Assembly: GCA_937907205.1 (NCBI GenBank)
Contig: CALESE010000099.1
Coordinates: 1 to 7,292 of the forward strand
DNA from: an uncultured Romboutsia sp.
GTDB lineage: Bacteria > Bacillota > Clostridia > Peptostreptococcales > Peptostreptococcaceae
Reading direction: 5' to 3'
Length of the DNA: 7,292 nt
The notes beneath the pieces were generated by a model that saw nothing but the letters and a program-made list of their open reading frames with translations, was not told the DNA's origin and did not search any database. A program made the translations under genes and the position numbers. Below, piece after piece: positions 1 through 6,361 of this stretch (position 1 is its first letter; each line of letters opens with the position of its first letter).

Positions 1-52
1 TAAAGTTTATCTAGTAAATATTTTAAATTAAATTTAATATGGAGGAGAAAAA

Positions 53-1441
53 ATGGGAGATAGTTTATTCTTAAGTAAGTTCCTTGAGATTTCGGATATT
101 AAGACAGTTATTTTTATAGCTATACTTTTAGGAACTTTTGCTATTGTTAAGCAATTTGAAAAGAAAAAAGTAAAATTCTCAACAAGAACAATTTATGCAA
201 CAATAATAGGTCTTATATTAGGTGTTATAATACAATTAGTGGCAGGTTTACCTGAAGATCCATCAAAAATAACTTGGTTACAAGAAGTAAGTAAGTGGTA
301 TAGTTTGTTTGGATCAGGATTTATGGACTTACTAAAAATGTTAGTTGTTCCAATGGTATTTGTATCTATATTAAGAGTTATAATTAATATGGGTGAAGGT
401 GATAACTTAGGAGCATTAACATTTAGATCTTTAGGTATGTTACTTGCAACTACATGTTTAGCTGCTATAGTAGGTATAGTTGTTGCTAATGTTATGAAAT
501 TAGGTGTTGGTGCTGGTGTATCTGGAATAGAAGCTCCAGAACTTAGAGAAATAACTCCTTTAGTTGATACTTTAAGAGGATTGTTACCATCAAATCCAGT
601 AGCTTCAATGGCAGATGGAAATATAGTTGCTATAATTATATTTGCAACATTCTTAGGATTAGCTGTTAAGAGATTAAACAAGAAATATACAGAATTAATA
701 AAACCATTTGTTGATTTAGTTGAAGCATTTTATAAAATAATAGTAAGTGTTGCTATGACAGTTATTAAGTTTATGCCATATGCAGTTGTTGCTCTTTTAG
801 CAAATACATTAACTGCTCGTGGATTATCATCAATGATATCTGTTGTTCAATTTATAATAGCATTATATATATCAGTAGCGATATTATTTGTAATACATTT
901 GCTAATAATAACTTTAAATGGATTAAATCCTATTACATATATAAAAAATGCATCAGAACCTTTACTTTTAGCATTTACTTCTCGTTCAAGTTTAGGGACT
1001 TTACCTGTTACTATAGAATCTTTAACTGATAAGCAAGGTGTTGAAGAAGGAGTATCAAGTTTTACTGCAAGTTTAGGTGCTAATATGGGTATGAATGGAT
1101 GTGCTGGTATATACCCTGCATTAATGGCTGTAACTATAGCTAACATGGCTGGAGTAGATAAAGATATAAGTTTCTATATTATGTTATTAGTAGTTATAAC
1201 AATAAGTTCACTAGGTATAGCTGGTCTTCCAGGAACTGCAACTATGGCAGTATCAGTAGTTTTATCGGGTGTTGGTCTTGGTGCATATTTCCCATTAGCT
1301 GGTGGAATAATAGCAATAGATCCAATATTAGATATGGGTAGAACTATGATAAATGTAAATGGTTCGACTACTACAGCAATAACTGTTGGTAATTCACTTG
1401 GTAAATTAGATAAAGAAATATTTAATAAAAACAATGCTTAA
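53..1441 (+). CDS. tcyP: L-cystine symporter, TcyP type (dicarboxylate/amino acid:cation symporter family)
   Basis: Probable secondary transporter that imports L-cystine across the cell membrane, supplying cysteine and sulfur. The 462-residue length matches TcyP of Bacillus (about 463). The start ATG follows a perfect GGAGGAG SD at 41-47. The first helix lies near residues 17-32, then the usual DAACS fold. Family signatures are visible: the serine-rich hairpin-1 tip TSRSSLGTLP (309-318), the helix-7 element GANMGMNGCAG (342-352), the hairpin-2 tip GLPGTA (391-396) and the helix-8 element DMGRTMINVNGS (427-438). GCAGIYPA is what I remember of cystine carriers rather than glutamate carriers, so TcyP is preferred over GltP/GltT. 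By eye, residues equivalent to the GltPh sodium ligands N310, D312 and D405 are G346, N348 and S438. The gene stands alone, with a terminator six bases past its stop. No secure promoter is visible in the 52 bases upstream, so control may lie outside the window. Confidence 0.87.
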   Translation: MGDSLFLSKFLEISDIKTVIFIAILLGTFAIVKQFEKKKVKFSTRTIYATIIGLILGVIIQLVAGLPEDPSKITWLQEVSKWYSLFGSGFMDLLKMLVVPMVFVSILRVIINMGEGDNLGALTFRSLGMLLATTCLAAIVGIVVANVMKLGVGAGVSGIEAPELREITPLVDTLRGLLPSNPVASMADGNIVAIIIFATFLGLAVKRLNKKYTELIKPFVDLVEAFYKIIVSVAMTVIKFMPYAVVALLANTLTARGLSSMISVVQFIIALYISVAILFVIHLLIITLNGLNPITYIKNASEPLLLAFTSRSSLGTLPVTIESLTDKQGVEEGVSSFTASLGANMGMNGCAGIYPALMAVTIANMAGVDKDISFYIMLLVVITISSLGIAGLPGTATMAVSVVLSGVGLGAYFPLAGGIIAIDPILDMGRTMINVNGSTTTAITVGNSLGKLDKEIFNKNNA

Positions 1442-1446
1442 TAAAT

Positions 1447-1498
1447 AAAAATAACCTCTTCGATTGTATTTTTGAATACAGTAGAAGGGGTTATTTTT
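1447..1498 (+). terminator. Rho-independent terminator of the cystine transporter gene
   Basis: The 15-base arms at 1447-1461 and 1484-1498 pair fully with one T-G wobble. A second inner stem TGTATT/AATACA (1465-1470, 1475-1480) closes on the loop TTTG. The 3' arm ends in a T-rich tract. The left arm begins with an A tract, so it could also stop minus-strand transcription, although no minus-strand gene lies nearby. Confidence 0.9.
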
Positions 1499-1500
1499 AT

Positions 1501-1519
1501 AGTTACAAAAAAGTTACAT
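1501..1519 (-). promoter_or_regulatory. WalR-box-like direct repeat upstream of the 3D-domain gene
   Basis: On the minus strand this reads TGTAAC-TTTTT-TGTAAC, two identical half-sites with an 11-base period. It matches the WalR (YycF) consensus TGTWAH-N5-TGTWAH known from Bacillus and Staphylococcus, whose regulon is made of cell-wall hydrolases and 3D-domain proteins such as YocH. It lies just beyond the preceding terminator and overlaps the poor -35 element of the next gene, a reasonable place for a regulator. The match is direct; binding by WalR is inferred. Confidence 0.5.
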
Positions 1520-1544
1520 ATTTTATTTTAAGTAATAATATAAT
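1514..1544 (+). promoter_or_regulatory. Candidate sigma-A promoter of the 3D-domain gene
   Basis: A perfect -10 TATAAT is at 1539-1544. The best -35 is TTACAT at 1514-1519, with a long 19-base spacer, so the basal promoter looks weak and may depend on an activator. The predicted transcript would start near 1551 and have a leader of about 44 bases. A second TATAAT at 1562-1567 lacks a usable -35. Confidence 0.5.
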
Positions 1545-1594
1545 GATACAAGCAGGTGAAATATAATATAACTTTGAAATGAAAGGGGAATATT

Positions 1595-2374
1595 ATGTTG
1601 CATAAAAGTTTAAAAATAATAATAACTATTTTAATTTTTGTTGTATCATTAGGAGGATATCTACTATTAAAGAAAGAACATATTACTTTAGTAGTAAATA
1701 ACAATGAACAAATAGTGTCAACTTTTAAATCAAAAGTAAAAGACTTGCTAGATGAAAATAATATAAGCTACGATAATGATGATAAAATAATTCCTAATCT
1801 AAATTCTAAACTCAAAGATAAAATGACTATAAAAGTTATAGATATAACAAAAAAGACTGAAAAAGAATTCAGAGACATACCTTATGATACACAGATAATA
1901 GAAGATAAAAATATAGAAAAAGGGAAAACACAAATAGATACAAATGGACAAAATGGTAAAAAAGAATTATTATATGAAACAGTTTATCATGATGGAAAAT
2001 TAGTAGAAAAGAAATTATCAAAGGAAATCATATTAAAAGATCCTATCAATAAAATTGTTAAAAAAGGAACAAATGAAGATTTTATAGTTACATCAAGAGG
2101 TAGTAATTCTAGACGTATGATTGTAGAAGCTACAGCTTATGCAGGTGATGGCATAACTTCAACAGGAACAACTCCTAAATGGGGCACTATTGCAGTAGAT
2201 CCTAAAATAATACCTTATGGATCTAAAGTATATATACCTAAATTTAATATGACTTTTACAGCAGAGGATTGTGGAGGAGCTATTAAAGGTAATATGATTG
2301 ATATATTTATGAATAGTAATAAAGAAGCATATAAATGGGGAAGACGTAATATTGAAATATATATTACTAATTAA
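1595..2374 (+). CDS. Membrane-anchored cell-wall protein with DUF348, G5 and 3D domains (YabE-like)
   Basis: Predicted extracytoplasmic peptidoglycan-remodelling protein. Residues 5-25 form one hydrophobic segment after MLHK, a signal anchor or uncleaved signal peptide; no lipobox is seen. A single DUF348 domain follows (about 29-70, starting ITLVVNNNEQIVSTF), then a G5 domain (about 79-157) and a C-terminal 3D domain (about 175-258) opening with EATAYAG. The three aspartates that name the 3D domain are visible as AVDP (D202), AEDCGG (D225) and MIDIF (D236). This fold is shared with MltA lytic transglycosylases, so glycan-strand cleavage is plausible but not shown. At 259 residues it is shorter than Bacillus YabE-type proteins, which have more DUF348 copies. 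The ATG follows an AGGGG SD at 1584-1588. It probably has its own promoter, and no terminator follows before the phosphohexomutase gene, so read-through is possible. Confidence 0.85.
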   Translation: MLHKSLKIIITILIFVVSLGGYLLLKKEHITLVVNNNEQIVSTFKSKVKDLLDENNISYDNDDKIIPNLNSKLKDKMTIKVIDITKKTEKEFRDIPYDTQIIEDKNIEKGKTQIDTNGQNGKKELLYETVYHDGKLVEKKLSKEIILKDPINKIVKKGTNEDFIVTSRGSNSRRMIVEATAYAGDGITSTGTTPKWGTIAVDPKIIPYGSKVYIPKFNMTFTAEDCGGAIKGNMIDIFMNSNKEAYKWGRRNIEIYITN

Positions 2375-2385
2375 AGGTTAGCTAT

Positions 2386-2444
2386 ACTATATTTACTTAA
2401 TAGTAAAATAGTTATAAAATATAGAGGACAAATATAGTAAATAT
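2386..2444 (+). other. Leader between the 3D gene and pgcA with alternative hairpins
   Basis: The segment 2386-2397 can fold with 2402-2412 (11 pairs, A2391 bulged, loop TAAT). Alternatively its ATATTTACT part (2389-2397) can pair perfectly with AGTAAATAT at 2436-2444. The two pairings exclude each other. No T tract follows, so this is not a normal terminator. All pairs are mostly A-T and may be chance in such AT-rich DNA. Confidence 0.25.
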
Positions 2445-2486
2445 TGACAGCATTATTACAAATTATAAAAAGAGAGGGGAAATAAG

Positions 2487-4217
2487 ATGGAGTGTACAAA
2501 AGAAAGGAATACAGAGAAAATGGAATACATGAAGCAATATGAAGAGTGGTTAAATAACCCATATTTTGATGAAGAAACTAAGAATGAATTAAGAAAAATA
2601 AGTGATGATAAAAAAGAAATAGAAGATAGATTTTATGCAGATTTAGAATTTGGAACAGCAGGTCTTAGAGGTGTTATAGCAGCTGGTAGAAATAGAATAA
2701 ATATATATACAATAAGAAGAGCTACATTTGGACTTGCAAATTACATAATAAAGTATACTACTGAAGAAGAAAAAAATAGAGGAGTAGTTATAGCTCATGA
2801 TAATAGACATATGTCTAGAGAGTTTTGTATAGAGGCTGCTAACACTTTAGCTGCTTGTGGAATAAAAGCATACATATTTGATAGTTTAAGAACTACACCA
2901 GAGTTATCTTTTGCTGTTAGAAATTTACACGCTATAGCTGGTATAGTAATAACTGCAAGCCATAACCCAACAGAATATAATGGATATAAAGTATATTGGG
3001 AAGATGGAGCACAGGTTATGCCTCATATAGCCAGCGCAATAACTGAAGAAATAAATAGTATACACGATTATAGTGTAATACCTACAGTAAGTGAAGAAAA
3101 TAAAGATTTAGTTATAATGTTAGATGAAAAAGAAGATACAGCATTTATCGAAGCTGTTAAAAGTCAAATAATAAGACCTAATCTAATAGAAAAAGTTGGC
3201 AAAGAATTTAAAATAGTTTATACTCCACTTTGTGGAACTGGAAATACTCCAATAAGAAGAGCATTAAAAGAAATAGGATTTGAAGATGTACTAGTAGTTA
3301 AAGAAGAAGAAATGCCAGATCCAAACTTCTCAGGTATAGATTACCCAAATCCAGAAGATAAAAAAGCTCTACAAAGAGGAATAGAACTTGCAAAAACTGA
3401 AGGTGCTGATTTAGTAATAGCTACAGATCCAGACTGTGATAGAGTTGGTGTAGCTGTAAAGACTACAACAGGTGATTACGCATTATTAACAGGTAATCAA
3501 ATAGGTGGAATGTTAACTAACTATATAATAGAAGGTTTAAAAGAAAAAAATGAATTAAAAGAAAATTCAGCTTTAATAAAAACTATAGTTACATCAGAAT
3601 TTGGTGCAGATATAGCAAAAGCTAATAATGTAGATGTATTAAATGTATTAACAGGATTTAAATTTATAGGTGAGAAAATAAAATTGTTTGAACAAACAAA
3701 TGAAAAAACTTACGTATTTGGATATGAGGAAAGTTATGGATATCTAGTAGGAACTCATGCAAGAGATAAAGATGGAGTAGTTTCATCATTATTAATAGCT
3801 GAAATGGCAGCATATTATAATGATAGAGGTATGAGTTTATATGAAGGATTAATGGAACTTTATAATAAATATGGATTCTTTAAAGAAGAAACTATATCTT
3901 TAACTTTAAAAGGAATAGAAGGACTAGCTAAAATAAAGGATATAATATCCTATTTTAGAGAAAATGAAATAAATAGTATAAACAATACTAATGTAGTAGA
4001 AGTAAAGGATTATGCAAAAGGAATAGATAATTTACCTAAAGCAGATGTATTAAAGTACTTCTTAGAAGACGGTTCTTGGATAGCTATAAGGCCATCAGGA
4101 ACAGAACCAAAACTTAAATTCTATATAGCTGTAAAAGGAAATGATGAATTAGAAGCTAATAATAAGATAACAGGAATAAAGTCTGATATAGATAAAACTA
4201 TAAATCAATTAATATAG
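2487..4217 (+). CDS. pgcA: Alpha-phosphohexomutase (phosphoglucomutase/phosphomannomutase)
   Basis: Cytoplasmic enzyme interconverting hexose-6-phosphate and hexose-1-phosphate through a phosphoserine intermediate. It feeds UDP-glucose or GDP-mannose precursors for envelope glycans and glycolipids. All four catalytic loops are intact: phosphoserine loop TASHNP with S158, metal loop DPDCDR with D314, D316 and D318, sugar-binding GYEESYG (412-418), and phosphate-binding RPSGTEPK (535-542). FGTAGLRG (55-62) is the usual N-terminal signature. At 576 residues it matches Bacillus PgcA (about 580). The first ATG has the best SD (AGAGAGGGG, 2471-2479, 7 bases away). An ATG at 2520 with AGAAAGGA at 2501-2508 would give MEYMKQYEEW, which is closer to where I expect homologues to start, so 11 residues are uncertain. 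Glucose versus mannose preference cannot be read from these motifs. A terminator follows directly. Confidence 0.92.
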   Translation: MECTKERNTEKMEYMKQYEEWLNNPYFDEETKNELRKISDDKKEIEDRFYADLEFGTAGLRGVIAAGRNRINIYTIRRATFGLANYIIKYTTEEEKNRGVVIAHDNRHMSREFCIEAANTLAACGIKAYIFDSLRTTPELSFAVRNLHAIAGIVITASHNPTEYNGYKVYWEDGAQVMPHIASAITEEINSIHDYSVIPTVSEENKDLVIMLDEKEDTAFIEAVKSQIIRPNLIEKVGKEFKIVYTPLCGTGNTPIRRALKEIGFEDVLVVKEEEMPDPNFSGIDYPNPEDKKALQRGIELAKTEGADLVIATDPDCDRVGVAVKTTTGDYALLTGNQIGGMLTNYIIEGLKEKNELKENSALIKTIVTSEFGADIAKANNVDVLNVLTGFKFIGEKIKLFEQTNEKTYVFGYEESYGYLVGTHARDKDGVVSSLLIAEMAAYYNDRGMSLYEGLMELYNKYGFFKEETISLTLKGIEGLAKIKDIISYFRENEINSINNTNVVEVKDYAKGIDNLPKADVLKYFLEDGSWIAIRPSGTEPKLKFYIAVKGNDELEANNKITGIKSDIDKTINQLI

Positions 4218-4221
4218 TAAT

Positions 4222-4251
4222 AAAGGGTATGGCATAAGTCATATCCTTTTT
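4222..4251 (+). terminator. Rho-independent terminator of the phosphohexomutase gene
   Basis: A 12-pair stem, AAAGGGTATGGC (4222-4233) with GTCATATCCTTT (4238-4249), contains two G-T wobbles, closes on loop ATAA and runs into a short T tract (4247-4251). It begins five bases after the stop codon. Confidence 0.82.
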
Positions 4252-4287
4252 ATATATAAATTAATAAAGATTATAAAGTATATAAAT

Positions 4288-4294
4288 GGAGGAG
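4288..4294 (+). promoter_or_regulatory. Shine-Dalgarno that fixes the start of the YihY-family gene
   Basis: A perfect GGAGGAG lies inside the four codons between ATG 4286 and ATG 4298. It can only serve the ATG at 4298 (5 bases after the GGAGG core). The upstream ATG at 4286 has no SD of its own. Confidence 0.8.
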
Positions 4295-4297
4295 TTA

Positions 4298-5146
4298 ATG
4301 ATAAGAATAAATAATAATTTAATTCAAATAATAAAAGAATTTAATATTGGAGAAATAAATTCAAAAGCAGCAGAAATGTCTTTTTTCTTACTGTTATCTC
4401 TATTTCCATTTGTAATGTTTACAATTAGTAGTATTGTATATATTCCAATATTACATTTAAATAAGTATATAAGCTTTTTTGAAAACTTAATGCCAGAAAG
4501 TGCATTTATGGTAGTATTATCTATTATAAATTCAGCACTTTCTAATAAAAGTATAGGATTTACTATTATGAGCTTTTTTTTAACTATATGGTCATCATCT
4601 AGAGCTGTAAGAGCTATAATAAAGGGAGCAAATAGATCATATAAAGTTAAAGAAACAAGATCATACATAAAAGTTACTATAGTAGGTTTATTATTTACTT
4701 TAGGATTATTATTATTAATATTTACATCAATGATATTTTTGGTTTTTGGGGAAAGAATAGGATATATAATATTTAATTTTATAGGTCTTGATAATATATT
4801 TATAAAAATATGGGATATATGTAGATATAGTATTGGTATATTAACAATAACTATAATACTTATGTATTTATACAAATATACACCGAATAAAAAAATAAAA
4901 ATAAAGGATACAATACCAGGTGCTTTAATATCTACTATAGGATGGATTATAGTTTCATTATTTTACTCTTATTACTCGAATTATTATGTAAACTATGAAA
5001 TTATATATGGAAGCATAGGTGGAATAATTGTTTTAATAACATGGATATATATAAGTAGTTGGGCTATTTTAATAGGGGCAGAAGTTAATGCGAAATTATA
5101 TTTACTAAAACAATATAGAAAAAAAGTAAATAAAAATTCATTATAA
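4298..5146 (+). CDS. YihY/BrkB-family integral membrane protein
   Basis: Multi-pass inner-membrane protein of the YihY/virulence factor BrkB family, once mis-named RNase BN. The biochemical role is not established. With the chosen start it has 282 residues, usual for the family. Six hydrophobic segments are visible near residues 28-52, 86-105, 125-150, 176-193, 205-226 and 238-262. Family marks are the first-helix motif KAAEMSFFLLLSLFP (23-37) and the C-terminal GSIGGIIVLITWIYISSWA (238-256) followed by LIGAEVNA (258-265). A basic tail (KQYRKKVNK) ends the protein, probably on the cytoplasmic side. The ATG at 4286 would add MEEL but is rejected because the SD lies downstream of it. The gene starts 47 bases after the pgcA terminator with no convincing promoter between, so it has a weak or unrecognised one, or relies on read-through. 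It converges with yaaA. Confidence 0.85.
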   Translation: MIRINNNLIQIIKEFNIGEINSKAAEMSFFLLLSLFPFVMFTISSIVYIPILHLNKYISFFENLMPESAFMVVLSIINSALSNKSIGFTIMSFFLTIWSSSRAVRAIIKGANRSYKVKETRSYIKVTIVGLLFTLGLLLLIFTSMIFLVFGERIGYIIFNFIGLDNIFIKIWDICRYSIGILTITIILMYLYKYTPNKKIKIKDTIPGALISTIGWIIVSLFYSYYSNYYVNYEIIYGSIGGIIVLITWIYISSWAILIGAEVNAKLYLLKQYRKKVNKNSL

Positions 5147-5154
5147 ATTTATAT

Positions 5155-5192
5155 AAAATATAGCTATGGATAGTTTGCCATAGCTATATTTT
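5155..5192. terminator. Bidirectional terminator shared by the YihY-family gene and yaaA
   Basis: A perfect 15-bp inverted repeat, 5155-5169 and 5178-5192, closes on an 8-base loop. The arms are AAAATATAGCTATGG and its complement, so each strand ends in a TATTTT tract. It lies 8 bases after one stop codon and 3 bases beyond the opposing one, as expected between convergent genes. Confidence 0.9.
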
Positions 5193-5195
5193 GTT

Positions 5196-5966
5196 TTATC
5201 TAGTAAATGTAAGAACATCAGCAGTAGATAACTCTGTATTTAATAAATAACCCTCTTTATTAAATAGTTTTAAATCTTCAATATTATCTATTTTATTTTT
5301 TATGATATATTCAGCCATATATCCACGAGCTTTTTTAGCATAAAGACCTTTAACTTTATATGTATCTGTATAAGGTATATATTCTTTAAAGACAATGTCT
5401 ATGAAACTACAAGATTTTTTAATTTCTTTTAGATCAATTGACTTTATATACTCAGAAGATGCTAAATTTACAAGAACTTTTTCTTTATGATTATTTAAGT
5501 CATTGATAATATTATTAGTTATTTTATCTTTCCAAAACTTATATAAATCATTTCCAGATTCATTTTTTAGTTTGGCTTTCATTTCTAATCTATAAGGCTG
5601 TATAGAATCTAATGGATGCAATATTCCATAAAGGCCAGAAAGAATTCTTAAATGGTTATTAGCAAACTTAAAATCATCTATGTTAAAGCTATCTACATTC
5701 ATACAAGAAAATACTTCACCATCAAAAGCCAAAATGCTTTGAAGACTTTGATTATTTATAGTATTGAAATCTGAATATCTATTAAAGTTTAAAATAGATA
5801 AATCTTTGCTTAGATTCATTAGTTTACAAACTTCATCAAGCGATAGTTTTTTTAATAAAGACATAAGATAATTTACTTCATTTAAAAATACTGGATCAGA
5901 AGATAAATTTAAATTTATATTTTTATCAAAATTCATAGTAGTAGTTGGAGAAATTATAGTTATCAA
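5196..5966 (-). CDS. yaaA: Peroxide stress protein YaaA (UPF0246 / DUF328)
   Basis: Cytoplasmic protein of the YaaA family. In E. coli it is induced by OxyR, lowers intracellular free iron and limits DNA damage under hydrogen peroxide; the chemistry is not settled, though DNA binding has been reported. Length is 256 residues against 258 in E. coli. Conserved blocks run in order: ILAFDGEVF (78-86), HLRILSGLYGILHPLD (105-120), QPYRLEM (123-129), GNDLYKFWKDKIT (138-150), VNLASSEYIKS (166-176), GLYAKKARGYMAEYI (207-221) and FNKEGY (235-240). The start is TTG at 5966, because it gives the family N-terminus ITIISP and has an AAGGAG SD 9 bases upstream. An oddity is that the usual SPAKT motif reads SPTTT (6-10), losing the lysine. 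The gene is monocistronic, with its own candidate promoter, and is divergent from the YitT-family gene. Confidence 0.92.
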   Translation of the reverse strand: MITIISPTTTMNFDKNINLNLSSDPVFLNEVNYLMSLLKKLSLDEVCKLMNLSKDLSILNFNRYSDFNTINNQSLQSILAFDGEVFSCMNVDSFNIDDFKFANNHLRILSGLYGILHPLDSIQPYRLEMKAKLKNESGNDLYKFWKDKITNNIINDLNNHKEKVLVNLASSEYIKSIDLKEIKKSCSFIDIVFKEYIPYTDTYKVKGLYAKKARGYMAEYIIKNKIDNIEDLKLFNKEGYLLNTELSTADVLTFTR

Positions 5967-5975
5967 TTTATGTCA

Positions 5976-5981
5976 CTCCTT
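5976..5981 (-). promoter_or_regulatory. Shine-Dalgarno supporting the TTG start of yaaA
   Basis: AAGGAG on the minus strand lies 9 bases before TTG at 5966-5964. No ATG or GTG fits this SD. The next in-frame ATG is codon 11 and would remove the conserved ISP strand, so TTG initiation is well supported. Confidence 0.8.
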
Positions 5982-5989
5982 ATTTTATA

Positions 5990-6003
5990 ATAATAAGTAT
6001 TAT
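5990..6003. repeat. Operator-like inverted repeat over the yaaA -10/+1 region
   Basis: ATAATA-AG-TATTAT is a perfect 6-bp inverted repeat with a 2-base spacer covering most of the proposed -10 and the transcription start of yaaA. Its place suits a repressor. A peroxide regulator such as PerR (consensus TTATAATNATTATAA) would suit yaaA, but the match is only partial. All-A/T repeats arise easily here. Confidence 0.3.
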
Positions 6004-6027
6004 ATACCAAATAACAATATATTTAAA
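5999..6027 (-). promoter_or_regulatory. Candidate promoter of yaaA
   Basis: On the minus strand a perfect -10 TATAAT (6004-5999) lies 17 bases from TTTAAA (6027-6022), a 4/6 match to -35. Transcription would start near 5992, leaving a leader of about 26 bases with the SD. Confidence 0.5.
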
Positions 6028-6040
6028 TCATAAGTTTACT

Positions 6041-6077
6041 TAAGTAGAATATATTGCAAAACAATATATTCTACTTA
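6041..6077. repeat. Perfect 16-bp inverted repeat, 5-base loop, with a third copy of one arm upstream
   Basis: TAAGTAGAATATATTG (6041-6056) is the exact complement of 6062-6077, around loop CAAAA. The 11-mer AACAATATATT of the right arm recurs at 6013-6023, so the left arm could pair with either copy. No T tract follows on either strand, so it does not look like a terminator. Function unknown: possible operator, RNA hairpin or remnant of a small palindromic repeat. Confidence 0.75.
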
Positions 6078-6184
6078 TAAATTTAGGATAGTATTTCTAA
6101 ACAAATAAAAAAATAATATAAATATTTATTTATGTATACTAAACATAAAAAGTATTAATATAAACTTTATTAAATTTATATATA

Positions 6185-6214
6185 GGTTAAGGTATTGAAA
6201 ATACTTTGATTTTT
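6185..6214 (+). terminator. Weak terminator-like hairpin in the intergenic region
   Basis: A 12-pair stem, 6185-6196 with 6200-6211, contains four G-T wobbles, closes on loop GAA and is followed by a short T run ending at 6214. It lies upstream of the YitT-family promoter, with no gene reading into it, so it is either chance or the end of a small unannotated transcript. Confidence 0.25.
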
Positions 6215-6253
6215 AAAAAATATATATAATATATATAAATAATAAAAAAATGA

Positions 6254-6282
6254 TTGAAATATATAAATAAAAAGTGTATAAT
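6254..6282 (+). promoter_or_regulatory. Sigma-A promoter of the YitT-family gene
   Basis: TTGAAA (6254-6259) and TATAAT (6277-6282) are separated by exactly 17 bases, the best promoter match in the window. Transcription would start near 6289, giving a leader of about 73 bases. Overlapping TATAAT boxes at 6326-6331 and 6331-6336 could add a second, weaker start. Confidence 0.65.
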
Positions 6283-6361
6283 TTAAAGTTTAAAAAGTAA
6301 TATATACAAATCCTTAAATATCTAATATAATATAATAAATTAAGAAAAAGGAAGGGGTATT

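Larger units (their letters stand above)
5967..6361. other. 395-base divergent intergenic region without a gene
   Basis: Extremely AT-rich. I see no ORF with an SD; short openings such as ATG at 6133 (8 codons) and ATG 6250 (6 codons) lack one. It holds outward-facing promoters for yaaA and the YitT-family gene, two inverted repeats and a terminator-like hairpin, each listed separately. Bases 6078-6184 contain nothing recognisable. Confidence 0.7.

Noticed and set aside
193..681. Minus-strand open frame of 162 codons inside the cystine transporter gene
   Set aside because: It is the antisense shadow of a well-supported gene, with no SD and no recognisable protein family. The same applies to 847-1146 and 1174-1434.
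2444..2469. Perfect TTGACA at 2444-2449 with TATAAA at 2464-2469 as a pgcA promoter
   Set aside because: The spacer is only 14 bases and the transcript start would fall in the SD, leaving almost no leader.
2371..2562. Minus-strand open frame of 63 codons across the pgcA start
   Set aside because: It overlaps the SD and start of pgcA, has no SD of its own, and its composition looks like a frame shadow.
4286..4297. Upstream ATG of the YihY-family gene
   Set aside because: The only SD lies downstream of it, so initiation at 4298 is more likely.
4324..4875. Minus-strand open frame of 183 codons inside the YihY-family gene
   Set aside because: Hydrophobic low-complexity translation is expected from the complement of AT-rich membrane-protein DNA; the plus strand has the family motifs and SD.
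6041..6077. CRISPR repeat or insertion-sequence end
   Set aside because: There is a single hairpin, without spaced repeats, target duplication or transposase nearby.
6185..6214. Terminator for yaaA or an upstream gene
   Set aside because: It lies behind the yaaA promoter on the wrong side, and no + strand gene reads into it; kept only as a weak hairpin.
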